DNA of 64,000 bases from Bacteroidales bacterium (GCA_017437755.1 JAFRXI010000010.1:1-64000), one strand, 5' to 3'; numbered from the stretch's first letter, positions 25,397 to 33,833 are shown. Numbers and translations: made by a program. Notes: generated from the letters alone by a model not told the origin.

Positions 25397-27574
25397 GAAG
25401 AACGACGGGGTGAATCCGTTTATTTTGGCAAACTGCTGGTCGGAAAGGAGTTTCCTGATGTCATCGTAAACCTTCAGATAGGTTACCGCGTTGGAACGTG
25501 AACTCTTTCCTATGGGATTCTGGTCCACATACTCAACCCGGGTGATCCGGTCCACGTTTCCTGCAAGTCCCTTGAAAAGGCCCGGGAGAGGGCCGCTCTC
25601 ATTGATCCTCCGGTTAAGCGCAGGGAAAAGTATGTCCCCCACCAGCGACGACTTTCCGCTTCCGCTCACACCGGACACCACGGTAAGCACCCCGAGCGGA
25701 ATCCTTACATCCACGTCCTTCAGGTTATGCTCCATCGCTCCCTTGACGGTGATGCTGTATTGCCAAGGCCTTTTCTCCCTCTTGTAACGGGGGCGTAATC
25801 CGTTGATATACTGAATAGTAAGTGATTTCTTTATATCTTCATCGGAAGCTTCTTCCGCCTTGCCGGTGAACACGATCCGGCCACCGTCCCGGCCGGCACC
25901 CGGGCCGAGGTCGATCAGGAGGTCGGCCGACCGGATTATCTCCTCGTCATGCTCCACCACCACCACCGTATTGCCAAGGTCGCGGAGCCTCCTCAGCACG
26001 CCAATAAGCCTTTCGGTATCCCTGGGATGGAGTCCGATGGACGGCTCGTCAAGGATATACATCGACCCAACCAGCGAACTGCCCAGGGCCGTAACGAGGT
26101 TTATCCTCTGGCTTTCGCCGCCGGAAAGGGTGTTGCTGGCCCGGTCAAGGGTAAGGTATGACAGCCCCACATCCCTTATGCAGGTAAGCCTTGAAACCGT
26201 CTCTTCAATTGCCTTTCCCGCTATACTTCTCTCATTCTCAGTCAGTTCCAGCGTCGAGAAAAACTCCAGCAGCTCGTCCACGTTCATCCTCAGGAGGTCG
26301 TGTATGGTCTTTCCCCCCACCCTGACGTAAAGCGCTTCTTTCCGCAGACGGCTTCCCCCGCAGTCATGGCAGACGGTACGTCCGCTGTAGCGGCTGAGCA
26401 TGTACTTGTACTGTATCTTGTAGCGGTTGGACTCGACCCACTTGAAGAATTCATCGATTCCGAAGAGGCGCTTGCTCTCGTCCGGATCGTAATGCCCCTT
26501 CCATATCAGGTCCACCACATCCTGCTGCAGCTGGCAGTAAGGTGTGAAAACCGGGATGCCGAACATATCCGACTTGCCGATGAGGTCATCCTTGAACCAG
26601 CCCATCTTCTCACCCCTCCAGCAGGCAATGGCCCCGTCATAAATGCTCAGGGTCTTGTCCGGAATCACCAGGTCTTCGCTGATGCCGATTATCTTTCCCA
26701 GGCCGCCGCACGTGGGACATGCCCCGAGGGGCGAATTGAAACTGAACAGGTATTCGTCACTGTCGCGGAAGGTCATTCCGTCCAGTTCCAGCGAAGACGA
26801 GAAGGTTTCCAGCACGGGATCTCCCCCGGCATAGGTCTTCCACAGGGCAACCGTTCCCACGCTCCTTGAGAAGGCCGAGGCCACCGAATCGCGGAGCCTG
26901 GCCTCGAGTTCCTCCCGGTCCGACGAAAGCCTGACCCTGTCCACCAGCAGGTAAAGCCCGGAAGGGAACATTCCGTCCTGGGCGAGCCTCATGAGGTCCT
27001 CGATGGTCTCAATCCCCGACGTGGAAGGGTTGAAAAGGCGGCTGTAGCCCTCCTCCTTCAACTGGAGAAGCAGTTCAACCTTGTCGTCGCGGGAATCCCA
27101 GCCGATGTTTGCAAGGACATAAGCCGCATCGGCAGCCGGTTCCGAGAAAATGGCCTCCAGCACGTCGGAAACAGTGTTCCTGCGCACTTCACGCCCGCTG
27201 ATTGGGGAATAGATCCTTCCTATCCTTGCAAATATAAGCCTCAGGAAATCATATATTTCAGTGGTGGTAGCCACGCTCGAGCGGGGGTTCCGGGTATTTA
27301 CTTTCTGCTCTATGGCGATTGCGGGAGGAATGCCCTCGATGATATCCACATCCGGCTTTGACATCCTGCCCAGGAACTGCCGGGCATAGGACGACAGGCT
27401 CTCGGCAAACCGCCGCTGGCCCTCCGCGAAGAGAGTGTCGAACGCCAGGGACGACTTGCCCGACCCGGAGACTCCGGTGATAACCACGAACCTCCCCCGC
27501 GGAATCTCCACGGTGATGTCCTTGAGGTTGTTTACCCGGGCATTCTTGACCAATATGTTTCCTTCCTGCGGCAT
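24749..27574 (-). CDS. uvrA: Excinuclease ABC subunit A
   Basis: The frame opens with a TTG at 27583, but that TTG is part of the promoter box, so the ATG at 27574 ([19 protein letters not shown]) is the start, giving 941 residues. UvrA dimers scan DNA for bulky damage and load UvrB. Two ABC ATPase halves are visible: Walker [16 protein letters not shown] and [15 protein letters not shown]; signatures [11 protein letters not shown] and [11 protein letters not shown]. Zinc-binding Cys pairs are [16 protein letters not shown] and CPECQGDG...CEACGG. The C-terminus ends FTARYL, normal for the family. Its last 648 bp overlap the open frame of the convergent fimbrial gene. Confidence 0.97.
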   Translation of the reverse strand: MPQEGNILVKNARVNNLKDITVEIPRGRFVVITGVSGSGKSSLAFDTLFAEGQRRFAESLSSYARQFLGRMSKPDVDIIEGIPPAIAIEQKVNTRNPRSSVATTTEIYDFLRLIFARIGRIYSPISGREVRRNTVSDVLEAIFSEPAADAAYVLANIGWDSRDDKVELLLQLKEEGYSRLFNPSTSGIETIEDLMRLAQDGMFPSGLYLLVDRVRLSSDREELEARLRDSVASAFSRSVGTVALWKTYAGGDPVLETFSSSLELDGMTFRDSDEYLFSFNSPLGACPTCGGLGKIIGISEDLVIPDKTLSIYDGAIACWRGEKMGWFKDDLIGKSDMFGIPVFTPYCQLQQDVVDLIWKGHYDPDESKRLFGIDEFFKWVESNRYKIQYKYMLSRYSGRTVCHDCGGSRLRKEALYVRVGGKTIHDLLRMNVDELLEFFSTLELTENERSIAGKAIEETVSRLTCIRDVGLSYLTLDRASNTLSGGESQRINLVTALGSSLVGSMYILDEPSIGLHPRDTERLIGVLRRLRDLGNTVVVVEHDEEIIRSADLLIDLGPGAGRDGGRIVFTGKAEEASDEDIKKSLTIQYINGLRPRYKREKRPWQYSITVKGAMEHNLKDVDVRIPLGVLTVVSGVSGSGKSSLVGDILFPALNRRINESGPLPGLFKGLAGNVDRITRVEYVDQNPIGKSSRSNAVTYLKVYDDIRKLLSDQQFAKINGFTPSFFSFNQEGGRCPECQGDGFVRIGMQFMADVTMVCEACGGKRFKPEILEVKYRGKNIDDILGMSVEEAIAFFGEGTEELSREIARRLQPLVDVGLSYIKLGQPSSTLSGGESQRIKLAYFLSLGDGDRARRDRILFIFDEPTTGLHFHDVRKLLGAFDVLLSKGHSIVVVEHNLDVIRAADWIIELGPDAGDEGGRVVFEGTPEDLVARGGTFTARYL

Positions 27575-27580
27575 GGAGTG

Positions 27581-27612
27581 CAAAGTTAGTAAACTTCTCT
27601 TTTATGGGCAAA
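27581..27612 (-). promoter_or_regulatory. uvrA promoter
   Basis: On the minus strand TTTG (27609-27612), a 20-bp spacer and TAACTTTG (27581-27588) form a full promoter. Only 6 nt separate the -7 box from the ATG at 27574, predicting a leaderless or near-leaderless mRNA. Confidence 0.65.
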
Positions 27613-27636
27613 TTTGACTTTTTGACAGTAAAAATA

Positions 27637-27668
27637 GACAAAATGACCGAATATTTTGACAATTTGTC
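27637..27668. promoter_or_regulatory. Inverted repeat upstream of hsp20
   Basis: GACAAA (27637-27642) and TTTGTC (27663-27668) flank a 20-bp AT-rich core. TTTGAC also occurs three times in 27613-27660. The 200-bp gap between uvrA and hsp20 holds no gene. The repeat may be an operator for heat-shock control, but no known CIRCE or HrcA site is present. Confidence 0.3.
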
Positions 27669-27796
27669 TACTTTTTGAATATTTTTACGCCATTTTGGCC
27701 GATGGCCCCGCATTTGCGTATACCTGTTTCGCAGGCTTGAATGAAACACCTGCACGATAAAAAGATAAAACAATTAAATTATAGGAGATGTCAATC

Positions 27797-28228
27797 ATGT
27801 TACCTTCAAGAAGAAACAACCACGACGCCTGGATTCCGGACCTGTTCAACGATTTCTTCGACAACACCTGGATGGAGCGTTCAAACTGCACTGCTCCGGC
27901 TATCAACGTACTGGAGACTGAAAAGGCCTACGAGCTGGAACTCGCAGCACCCGGAATGACAAAGGAAGACTTCAACGTATCACTTGACAGCGAGGGCGAC
28001 CTGGTGATCAAGATGGAGAAGAAGTCCGATGTGGAACACAAGGAAAAAGGACACTTCCTCCGCAGGGAATTCTCCTATTCCAAGTACCAGCAGACCATGC
28101 TGCTTCCAGACGATGCCCGCAGGGACGAGATCAGCGCCACAGTCGAGAACGGCGTGCTAAAGGTCAACATTCCCAAGGTTGAACCCGCAAAACCAGCGGA
28201 CCAGCACAAGGTGATCGAGATCAGGTAG
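27797..28228 (+). CDS. Small heat-shock protein, Hsp20 family
   Basis: Two in-frame ATGs exist. The one at 27788 abuts AGGAG (27783-27787), so the ATG at 27797, nine bases after it, is the better start (MLPSRRNNHDAWIPD, 143 residues). The alpha-crystallin domain spans about residues 35-135, with YELELAAPGMTKEDFNVSL and the hallmark ENGVLKVNIPK near the end. The C-terminal VIEIR is the IxI-type anchor motif for oligomer assembly. It holds unfolding proteins in soluble form, independent of ATP. It is a single-gene unit closed by a strong terminator at 28260. Confidence 0.93.
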   Translation: MLPSRRNNHDAWIPDLFNDFFDNTWMERSNCTAPAINVLETEKAYELELAAPGMTKEDFNVSLDSEGDLVIKMEKKSDVEHKEKGHFLRREFSYSKYQQTMLLPDDARRDEISATVENGVLKVNIPKVEPAKPADQHKVIEIR

Positions 28229-28259
28229 CAAAAAGGTCCTGCCTTACAGGTAACCCTGA

Positions 28260-28298
28260 AACTTCAGCTTTTTTCGCAAAAAGTTGAAGTTTTTTTTT
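28260..28298 (+). terminator. Terminator of hsp20
   Basis: AACTTCA plus CTTTTT pair with AAAAAG plus TGAAGTT around TCGC, followed by a run of T. It lies 31 bp after the stop. Its T run overlaps the -33 TTTG of the tRNA-Asp promoter. Confidence 0.8.
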
Positions 28299-28326
28299 GC
28301 AGTTCACAAAATAATGTCTACTTTTG
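28296..28326 (+). promoter_or_regulatory. tRNA-Asp promoter
   Basis: TTTG (28296-28299), exactly 19 bp, then TACTTTTG (28319-28326): the best consensus promoter in the window, placed 28 bp before the mature 5' end of tRNA-Asp. Confidence 0.8.
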
Positions 28327-28354
28327 TATCCGCTTTGACGGAAGCACATTAATT

Positions 28355-28428
28355 GGTGCGGTAGTTCAGCTGGTTAGAATGCCGGCCTGTCACGCCGGAG
28401 GTCGCGAGTTCGAGTCTCGTCCGCACCG
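28355..28428 (+). tRNA. tRNA-Asp (anticodon GTC)
   Basis: The cloverleaf has acceptor GGTGCGG/CCGCACC, D-arm with AGCTGGTTAGAAT, anticodon stem CCGGC/GCCGG with loop CTGTCAC (anticodon GTC), and T-arm GCGAGTTCGAGTCTCGT. The discriminator is G; no CCA is encoded. Its last 18 bases plus the following C are repeated at 28579-28597. Confidence 0.95.
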
Positions 28429-28597
28429 CTGAAACGGAGTTTAGGTCCTAGGGACCTGGACTCCGTTTCTTGTTTTGCGGCTGTCCCGAACGAGCGACCT
28501 CGCCCCCCGAGGGGGCAGCCGCCGACAGGCGGCGGGGGGTAACGTTAACTTTCGCGAGCAAGCCCGCGACAGCGGGCTCGAGTCTCGTCCGCACCGC
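28411..28597 (+). repeat. Duplicated tRNA-Asp 3' end flanking a hairpin-rich insert
   Basis: CGAGTCTCGTCCGCACCGC occurs at 28411-28429 (end of the true tRNA) and again at 28579-28597, 168 bp later. Between them are the first terminator and stems GCCGCC-GACA-GGCGGC (28518-28533) and GCCCGC-GACA-GCGGGC (28562-28577), which share a GACA loop. There is no gene. This is best read as an integration scar or as a palindromic element inserted at the tRNA 3' end. Confidence 0.6.
28432..28468 (+). terminator. Terminator directly behind tRNA-Asp
   Basis: AAACGGAGT pairs with ACTCCGTTT, with an inner AGGTCC/GGACCT stem. A related hairpin follows the second tRNA 3' copy at 28602, so the tRNA end and terminator are duplicated as a unit. 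Confidence 0.7.
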
Positions 28598-28601
28598 AAA
28601 T

Positions 28602-28633
28602 AAAGGAGTTCGGCCTTTTGGCTGGACTCCTTT
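28602..28633 (+). terminator. Second hairpin terminator
   Basis: AAAGGAGT pairs with ACTCCTTT with an inner GGCC/GGCT stem. It resembles the terminator at 28432 in position relative to the tRNA 3' end copy. Confidence 0.6.
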
Positions 28634-28673
28634 ATTATATGATGATTTTTCCCGAATGTATTATATTCGCACC

Positions 28674-29615
28674 ATGGGCGTATTGGTATCCATCCTTTCA
28701 AGCCTGATTCTGGCCTACACCGTTCCCGAGTATGAAGTAACGGTGGAGCGGGACGTCGTATACTCGACTGCCCGGGGGTACTGGTGCAGCACGCCTGTGG
28801 GGGAAAAGGGCACGGTCACGCATCTGATGCTGCAGCCGGCCAGGCAGCGTACCCTGGAGCTTAAGATGGACATCTACACGCCTGAGGGAGATGCCTCGGC
28901 AAAGCGGCCGCTGCTGCTTATGATGCACGGGGGCTCTTTTTTCATAGGGAACAAGGGCGAGAAAGGACAGGCCGGATGGTGCGAGTATTTCGCGTCGCTC
29001 GGCTACGTAGCCGTATCAATCGATTACCGGCTGGGGTTCCATCCTGACAAAAAAGGGATTATCACAGCTGAGGACAGGGCGTTTGAAGATGCCGATACCG
29101 CACTCCGGTTCCTGCTGGAGAGGAAAGAACTGCGTATCGACCCGGAGTGCATCTTCGCCGCCGGGACCAGCGCCGGAGCAATGCTGGCGCTGCGCCTGGC
29201 TTTCCGCAGTAACGGTCCGCGCATCCGGGCCATAGCCAACTGCTGGGGATCGGTACATGACCTGGGCATTCTGGAACTGGCGCAGACCTCGATTATTTCC
29301 TTTCAGTCGCTTGCCGACCCGGTAATGCCTTATGGGCGCGGATATCCATTCAGTACGGGGGAAAAAGGATTCAGGCCCCCTACACAATGGTTTTCCAAGG
29401 TATTGTTCGGCACAGCTGCCGTACATGAGCGTGCTTTGGCACTCGGGTTGAGGGCCGAGCATCATGCATTTCCGGAGCCCAGGCATGCCCTGCATCTCGA
29501 CGGCCACGGTCAGTACACGGAGCGATTTTTTGAAATCCGGGACATGATGGCCACCTTCTTCGCCGAAGAACTGGCGGAACGGAACGATACGATTTGCGAA
29601 CTTGAGCAAAAATGA
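28674..29615 (+). CDS. Alpha/beta-hydrolase, carboxylesterase type, exported
   Basis: Start set at ATG 28674 (MGVLVSILSSLILAYT); the frame is open 68 codons further upstream but that crosses the duplicated tRNA end. The 313-residue protein has a short hydrophobic N-terminus, probably a signal peptide though with no Lys/Arg. The oxyanion motif is MMHGGSFFIG and the nucleophile Ser sits in AAGTSAGAMLALRL; a late His (RHALHLDGHGQY) can complete the triad. This is the esterase/lipase family of polysaccharide deacetylating and xylan-esterase-like enzymes; the substrate is unknown. A TATATTCG box ends 4 nt before the ATG. An OlsF promoter lies across its 3' end. Confidence 0.8.
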   Translation: MGVLVSILSSLILAYTVPEYEVTVERDVVYSTARGYWCSTPVGEKGTVTHLMLQPARQRTLELKMDIYTPEGDASAKRPLLLMMHGGSFFIGNKGEKGQAGWCEYFASLGYVAVSIDYRLGFHPDKKGIITAEDRAFEDADTALRFLLERKELRIDPECIFAAGTSAGAMLALRLAFRSNGPRIRAIANCWGSVHDLGILELAQTSIISFQSLADPVMPYGRGYPFSTGEKGFRPPTQWFSKVLFGTAAVHERALALGLRAEHHAFPEPRHALHLDGHGQYTERFFEIRDMMATFFAEELAERNDTICELEQK

Positions 29616-29624
29616 CTAGTTTTG
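29593..29624 (+). promoter_or_regulatory. Promoter of the OlsF-like gene
   Basis: TTTG (29593-29596), 20 bp, TAGTTTTG (29617-29624), overlapping the last codons and stop of the esterase. The leader to ATG 29652 would be about 20 nt. Confidence 0.6.
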
Positions 29625-29651
29625 TAAATTGTACTAAACAACCTTATCAAG

Positions 29652-31478
29652 ATGGAAGATTCACGGATGGTAGTCATGGATGTTCCTGACCTGCAGAAGT
29701 CCCTGGGGCTGAAAGGAACCGTCGGCCGCTGGCTTACGAAAATCGTCTTCAGGATACTTGACCTGGGAGAATACAACAGGCTGCAGAGAAAGAACCACGA
29801 ATACACCGGACCGGATTTCGCGGCCCGCATTCTCGAGGATGTGGGCGTTTCTTACCGGATACCGGAATCCCAATTGGAAAGGATTCCCAAGGAAGGGGGC
29901 TTCATCCTGGTGGGAAATCACCACTACGGGTCCATCGACGGCCTTATCATGGAAGCGGCTGTGGGAGCCGTACGCCCTGACCTTAAGATACTTACGACTT
30001 TCCTTCTTACTCTGATACCTGGCCTCCGTGACAATTTCATCCCGGTGGACAATTTTTCCAAGGGCGCTGCCAGGAGCCGTTCCGGAATCCGCTCCTCGAT
30101 GGAGCATCTTTCCGGCGGTCACCCACTGGGCATGTTCCCCGCCGGTGAAGTCGCCACCTGGCAGAACAGGAAGAACCGTACGTCCCTTGGGAAGAAAAGG
30201 ATCATAGAAGACATACCCTGGTCGCCAAGCACCATTAAACTGGCAAAACGTTCGGGACTTCCCATCATTCCTATTTATTTCCAGGGCAGCAATTCACTCC
30301 TTTTCCATCTTCTGGGAAAGATCCATCCCAGGCTCAGGACAATCCGGCTGCCGCACGAGATGCTCAACAAGCACGGCAAGGTGGTCCAGGTAAGGATAGG
30401 TCAGCCGATCGCCCCCGCCGACATCGCCGAAATGGATGTCGATTCACTCGGCAAGTACTTGAGAAACCGCTGCTATGCGCTTGAATCCCAGTGCCTTCCC
30501 TCAGAGGACCCTGCCGATCACACATGGCCGACGGCCCTCGCCGACCCCGTTCCCGCAAATCTGGTCAGGGACGAGATGGAGGCACTTGCCCCCAAAGCCC
30601 TGTTCCAGACCGGAGACTACCGGGTGTACATGATCCGTACGTCCCAGGCCCCCAATACCATGAAGGAACTCTACCGGCTGAGGGAAGAGACTTTCCGCGG
30701 TGTGGGTGAAGGGACAGGACATCCGGATGACACCGATGCCTATGACCAGGAGTATTACCAGCTTATACTTTGGAACATTCCAAACGGCGAGATTGCCGGA
30801 GCCTACCGTCTGGGCGACTGCGGTGACCTGATTTCGTCGCACGGCTCTATCCGGGGCATCTATACCGCCAGCCTGTTCAAGTACAGCGACGGCGTCACCC
30901 CGGTTCTTTCACGCTGCCTTGAACTGGGCCGCTCCTTCATTACACAGAAGTACCAGAGGGAGATCCACCCGCTTAGGCTCCTCCTCGCCGGACTGGCGGT
31001 ATCCACGCTGAAGATTCCCAAAGCCGAGTTCTACCTTGGCCCCGTGAGCATCAGCAACGATTATCCCAAGTTCTTCAAGAGCCTCGCCGTCCATTTCCTG
31101 AAGCGCGAATATCCCCTTAAGGATCCGTACCCGTTTGCCAGGCCGCCGCATCCCTTCAAGCCGGATTTCCTGGCGGTCAATCCCGACGACCTGCTCATTC
31201 CGGTACCTCCGGGAGACATCGACCGGTTTGACCGGCTGATGGGGGCGCTTTCCGACGGTAAATACCGCCTGCCGGTGCTCGTCCGCAAGTATTTCACATG
31301 CTCTGCAAAGGTATCCTGCTTCAATGTGGACCCCGATTTCACCGACAGCCTTGACGGACTTATCCTCCTTCGTTTCAGTGAATTCCCTTCCAAACTGCTC
31401 CGTTCCATACTTCGCGGTCTCCCCGATGAGCTGAGAGACAGCATCTTCATGCATTTCTACGGTACCACCAATCCATGA
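29652..31478 (+). CDS. olsF: OlsF-type bifunctional aminolipid acyltransferase
   Basis: The 608-residue protein has two enzyme domains. Residues about 60-300 are a PlsC/LPLAT O-acyltransferase with the catalytic HX4D (NHHYGSIDG) and the later MFPAGEVATW block. Residues about 320-600 are a GNAT-type N-acyltransferase of the hemolysin/OlsB kind (MIRTSQAPNTMKELYRLREE, ELGRSFITQKYQREIHPLRLL). In the known OlsF enzymes the C-terminal domain N-acylates an amino acid with a 3-hydroxy fatty acid and the N-terminal domain O-acylates the product. In Bacteroides the equivalent GlsA and GlsB are separate and make glycine lipids, so the amino acid used here may be glycine or ornithine. It overlaps the next gene by 4 bp. 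Confidence 0.82.
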   Translation: MEDSRMVVMDVPDLQKSLGLKGTVGRWLTKIVFRILDLGEYNRLQRKNHEYTGPDFAARILEDVGVSYRIPESQLERIPKEGGFILVGNHHYGSIDGLIMEAAVGAVRPDLKILTTFLLTLIPGLRDNFIPVDNFSKGAARSRSGIRSSMEHLSGGHPLGMFPAGEVATWQNRKNRTSLGKKRIIEDIPWSPSTIKLAKRSGLPIIPIYFQGSNSLLFHLLGKIHPRLRTIRLPHEMLNKHGKVVQVRIGQPIAPADIAEMDVDSLGKYLRNRCYALESQCLPSEDPADHTWPTALADPVPANLVRDEMEALAPKALFQTGDYRVYMIRTSQAPNTMKELYRLREETFRGVGEGTGHPDDTDAYDQEYYQLILWNIPNGEIAGAYRLGDCGDLISSHGSIRGIYTASLFKYSDGVTPVLSRCLELGRSFITQKYQREIHPLRLLLAGLAVSTLKIPKAEFYLGPVSISNDYPKFFKSLAVHFLKREYPLKDPYPFARPPHPFKPDFLAVNPDDLLIPVPPGDIDRFDRLMGALSDGKYRLPVLVRKYFTCSAKVSCFNVDPDFTDSLDGLILLRFSEFPSKLLRSILRGLPDELRDSIFMHFYGTTNP

Positions 31479-32173
31479 CAAGTCCGTTCTGGGTATACAT
31501 ACTGGGATTCATAGGGATGACCCTGTACGGGGTCCGTCTCATTGTCCAATGGTATAAATCAGAAAAGGCGGGCAAGGTGGTCTCGCCCGGCATCTACTGG
31601 GTGATGAGCAGTATCGGCGCCGTGGTCCTCTACCTTTACGGGTGGCTCAGGAAAGATTTCTCCATCATCTTCGGAGAGAGCGTCGGTTACTATATCTACA
31701 TGTGGAACATAGCCATAATGGGCATGTACAAGAAAGTGCCCAGGGTGGTGATAATCCTTCAGGCACTCTTCCCCGTGGCCATAATCGCCCTGATGATGAG
31801 TGACCTGCCGCAGTTTACCCAGGTGTTTCTCCGCAATCCCGACGTTCCCCCGGGACTGCTGGCATTCGGGATGCTCGGGCAGTTCATTTTCGAAATCCGT
31901 TCCCTTTACCAGCTGGTCATCAGCTACCGGCAGAAAAAGTCGGTCCTTCCGCTGGGGCACTGGATCCTCGCCGTGGTGGGCGGCCTGATGATAATCATCT
32001 ACGGCCTGATCCGTCACGACTGGGTGCTCGTCATAGGGCAGAGCAGTATCGTGCTGTCATTCAGGAACATAATGATCCATTTCGCTTCCCAGCGCAGGGA
32101 GCGCAAAAACCTTGGGAAACCCGTACAGGTTCCTCAAGGGCAGATTCCGGACGGAAAGGAAAATCCTATTTAA
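31475..32173 (+). CDS. Membrane protein with two LAB_N (lipid-A-disaccharide synthase N-terminal-like) domains
   Basis: This 232-residue membrane protein carries two copies of the LAB_N fold. The first is at residues 4-80 (YILGFIGMTLYGVRLIVQWY, SPGIYWVMSSIGAVVLYLYG). The second is at about 125-205 (GMLGQFIFEIRSLYQLV, PLGHWILAVVGGLMIIIYG, SFRNIMIHF). The family is found fused to or beside lipid A synthases and glycosyltransferases, with unknown exact role. It overlaps olsF by ATGA, so the two are translationally coupled, which points to lipid traffic or modification. Its 3' end overlaps the convergent PLDc_N gene by 8 bp. Confidence 0.82.
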   Translation: MTSPFWVYILGFIGMTLYGVRLIVQWYKSEKAGKVVSPGIYWVMSSIGAVVLYLYGWLRKDFSIIFGESVGYYIYMWNIAIMGMYKKVPRVVIILQALFPVAIIALMMSDLPQFTQVFLRNPDVPPGLLAFGMLGQFIFEIRSLYQLVISYRQKKSVLPLGHWILAVVGGLMIIIYGLIRHDWVLVIGQSSIVLSFRNIMIHFASQRRERKNLGKPVQVPQGQIPDGKENPI

Positions 32174-32354
32174 ACCACTCTACCAGGTGGTCCTTGGCGT
32201 AGAGGTAGTAAACCAGGAGGCCCAACCAGCTGGTTAAAAGCACAACGACGCAGCTGATGATCTTGCCCACGAGCCCGATGGGCTTTTTGAGGATGTCGAT
32301 AACTGCGAGGACGGCCAGTACGAGACCGATGATGTAGAGAATGGTTGCCAACAT
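32166..32354 (-). CDS. PLDc_N-like two-helix membrane microprotein
   Basis: The 62-residue protein is two hydrophobic helices (ATILYIIGLVLAVLAVIDIL and IISCVVVLLTSWLGLLVYYLY) joined by KKPIGLVGK. It matches the stand-alone 'phospholipase D N-terminal' (PLDc_N) domain, which resembles cardiolipin-synthase leader segments but has no catalytic HKD motif. It is monocistronic and converges on the LAB_N gene with an 8-bp overlap. A role in membrane or stress physiology is a guess. Confidence 0.75.
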   Translation of the reverse strand: MLATILYIIGLVLAVLAVIDILKKPIGLVGKIISCVVVLLTSWLGLLVYYLYAKDHLVEWFK

Positions 32355-32395
32355 AACTGATAGTTTTTATTGTCTGTAAATTTAGGCAATTTTTC

Positions 32396-32403
32396 TATAT
32401 TTG
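32396..32403 (+). promoter_or_regulatory. -7 box TATATTTG for the UpxY-like gene
   Basis: A perfect TAnnTTTG. It overlaps a TTG at 32401 that opens the reading frame, so translation must start later, at ATG 32428 (24 nt downstream). Confidence 0.6.
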
Positions 32404-32427
32404 CAATCCCGTAGCAAGGCTTTTTAC

Positions 32428-33039
32428 ATGATCGAGCAGGATACTGAACTGAACTGGTACGCACTTAAGGTGTTCTACAACAAGGTATTCGATATTGAGG
32501 AATCCCTTGAGGGCGCCCTGTTCGAGACCTATATCCCGGTAAAAAAGGTTGAACTGAAGGGAGAGGATTTTTTCAGGGCCAGGAGGAGCCTTGCCCTGAA
32601 CGGGCCTGACGGGGCCAACCGGAAATATATCCAGGAGGGTCCCAGGATACTCAGAAGGATACCGGTAGTGGCTTCCCTGATGTTTGTAAAAGCCGGGGCC
32701 GACGACATTCTCAGGATTAAGGAACAAATTGAAGGAAAGGGATTTGTATATCTGTCGGCCGACAGGAAAAAGCCGGCGGTAATTCCCCAGAAGCAGATGG
32801 CCATGTTCAGGCTGGTTGCATCGTCGGGCGACGAGGGCCTGGAATTCTTCAGCGAGGCCCCGATGGTCAATTTCTCCCAGGGCGACAAGGTAAGGGTGAA
32901 GGAAGGACCGCTCAAGGGGGCCGAAGGCTATATCAAGCGTATCAAGAAAGACCGGCGTCTGCTGGTGGCGATACAGGGAATCATCGCCGTGGCCACGTCC
33001 TTCATCCCTCCGGCATTGCTGGAGAAGGTGGAGGAATGA
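32428..33039 (+). CDS. UpxY-type NusG paralogue (transcription antiterminator)
   Basis: The 203-residue protein has the NGN fold of NusG specialised proteins at residues 1-110 (ELNWYALKVFYNKVFDIEESL, PVVASLMFVKAG) and a C-terminal KOW domain (FSQGDKVRVKEGPLKGAEGYIKRI). UpxY proteins of Bacteroidota bind RNA polymerase and prevent early termination in the long leaders of capsular polysaccharide operons. Here no polysaccharide operon follows: the next gene, mazG, is convergent, 7 bp away. It may therefore act in trans on a distant locus, or be a housekeeping relative. Confidence 0.82.
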   Translation: MIEQDTELNWYALKVFYNKVFDIEESLEGALFETYIPVKKVELKGEDFFRARRSLALNGPDGANRKYIQEGPRILRRIPVVASLMFVKAGADDILRIKEQIEGKGFVYLSADRKKPAVIPQKQMAMFRLVASSGDEGLEFFSEAPMVNFSQGDKVRVKEGPLKGAEGYIKRIKKDRRLLVAIQGIIAVATSFIPPALLEKVEE

Positions 33040-33046
33040 TTCCGGA

Positions 33047-33829
33047 TCAGAGGCCCTCGGACTTGGCCTGATCCCAAAGGGCGTCCATCTGGGCCAGCGT
33101 CATGTCGGTAAGCAGGCGTCCCTCCTTTATGGAATGGTCTTCCACGTAGGTAAAACGACGGCGGAACTTCTCGCTGGACCGGCTGAGCGCCACTTCAGGA
33201 TCGAGTCCGTAAAGCCTTGCAGCATTGATGATTGCGAACATCAGGTCGCCCAGTTCCATCTCGGCGTCAGAAGCATCTCCGGAACGGAGTGCAGCCTCCA
33301 GCTCCCCTGCCTCTTCCCGGACCTTGTCCCAGACCTGCGACTTTTCCTCCCAGTCAAAACCCACGTCCCGGGCCTTCCGCTGCATCTGCATGGCCTTCAG
33401 GACGCTCGGTGCGGAACGCGGCACGCCGTCGAGGATATGCCTTCCGGCAGCCTCCCTGCGCTTGCGCAGCTCCCAGTTCTCGGCCACCGACTCAGCCGAC
33501 GCCTCATGGCCGTCGGAAAACACGTGGGGATGGCGGAAAATCATCTTCTCGCACTCCTTACGGGCTATGTCGGCAATGTCATACCTTCCCTCCTCCTCGG
33601 CTATTCGGGCATAGAAAACGATATGCAGGAGCAGGTCGCCCAGTTCCTTGCAGAGTTCGCCGTCATCCTTCTTCAGGACAGCGTCACTGAGTTCATATAC
33701 CTCCTCCAGGGTAAGTGGCCTGAGCGAATCGTTTGTCTGAGCGGCATTCCACGGGCATCGCTCCCGGAGCTGCTCCATTATGTCCAGGAGGCGTCCTACC
33801 TCCTGCAGTTTCTCCTCTTTAGTATGCAT
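33047..33829 (-). CDS. mazG: Nucleoside triphosphate pyrophosphohydrolase MazG
   Basis: The 260-residue protein has the tandem MazG architecture. The first EExxE-type helix pair is at residues 38-75 (LTLEEVYELSDAV, CKELGDLLLHIVFYARIAEEE); the second is around 165-225 (EAGELEAALRSGD, MELGDLMFAIINAARLYG). It hydrolyses non-canonical or excess NTPs to NMP and pyrophosphate. The early motif MEQLRERCPWNAAQTNDSLRP is typical. A TATCTTTG box ends 4 nt before the ATG, predicting a leaderless mRNA. Confidence 0.95.
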   Translation of the reverse strand: MHTKEEKLQEVGRLLDIMEQLRERCPWNAAQTNDSLRPLTLEEVYELSDAVLKKDDGELCKELGDLLLHIVFYARIAEEEGRYDIADIARKECEKMIFRHPHVFSDGHEASAESVAENWELRKRREAAGRHILDGVPRSAPSVLKAMQMQRKARDVGFDWEEKSQVWDKVREEAGELEAALRSGDASDAEMELGDLMFAIINAARLYGLDPEVALSRSSEKFRRRFTYVEDHSIKEGRLLTDMTLAQMDALWDQAKSEGL

Positions 33830-33833
33830 GATG

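Noticed and set aside
27581-27583. TTG start for uvrA (944 residues)
   Set aside because: The TTG is the end of the TAACTTTG promoter box; the ATG at 27574 starts the conserved protein.
28470-28673. A longer start for the esterase from 28470
   Set aside because: The extra 68 codons cross the duplicated tRNA end and terminator; no signal peptide would result.
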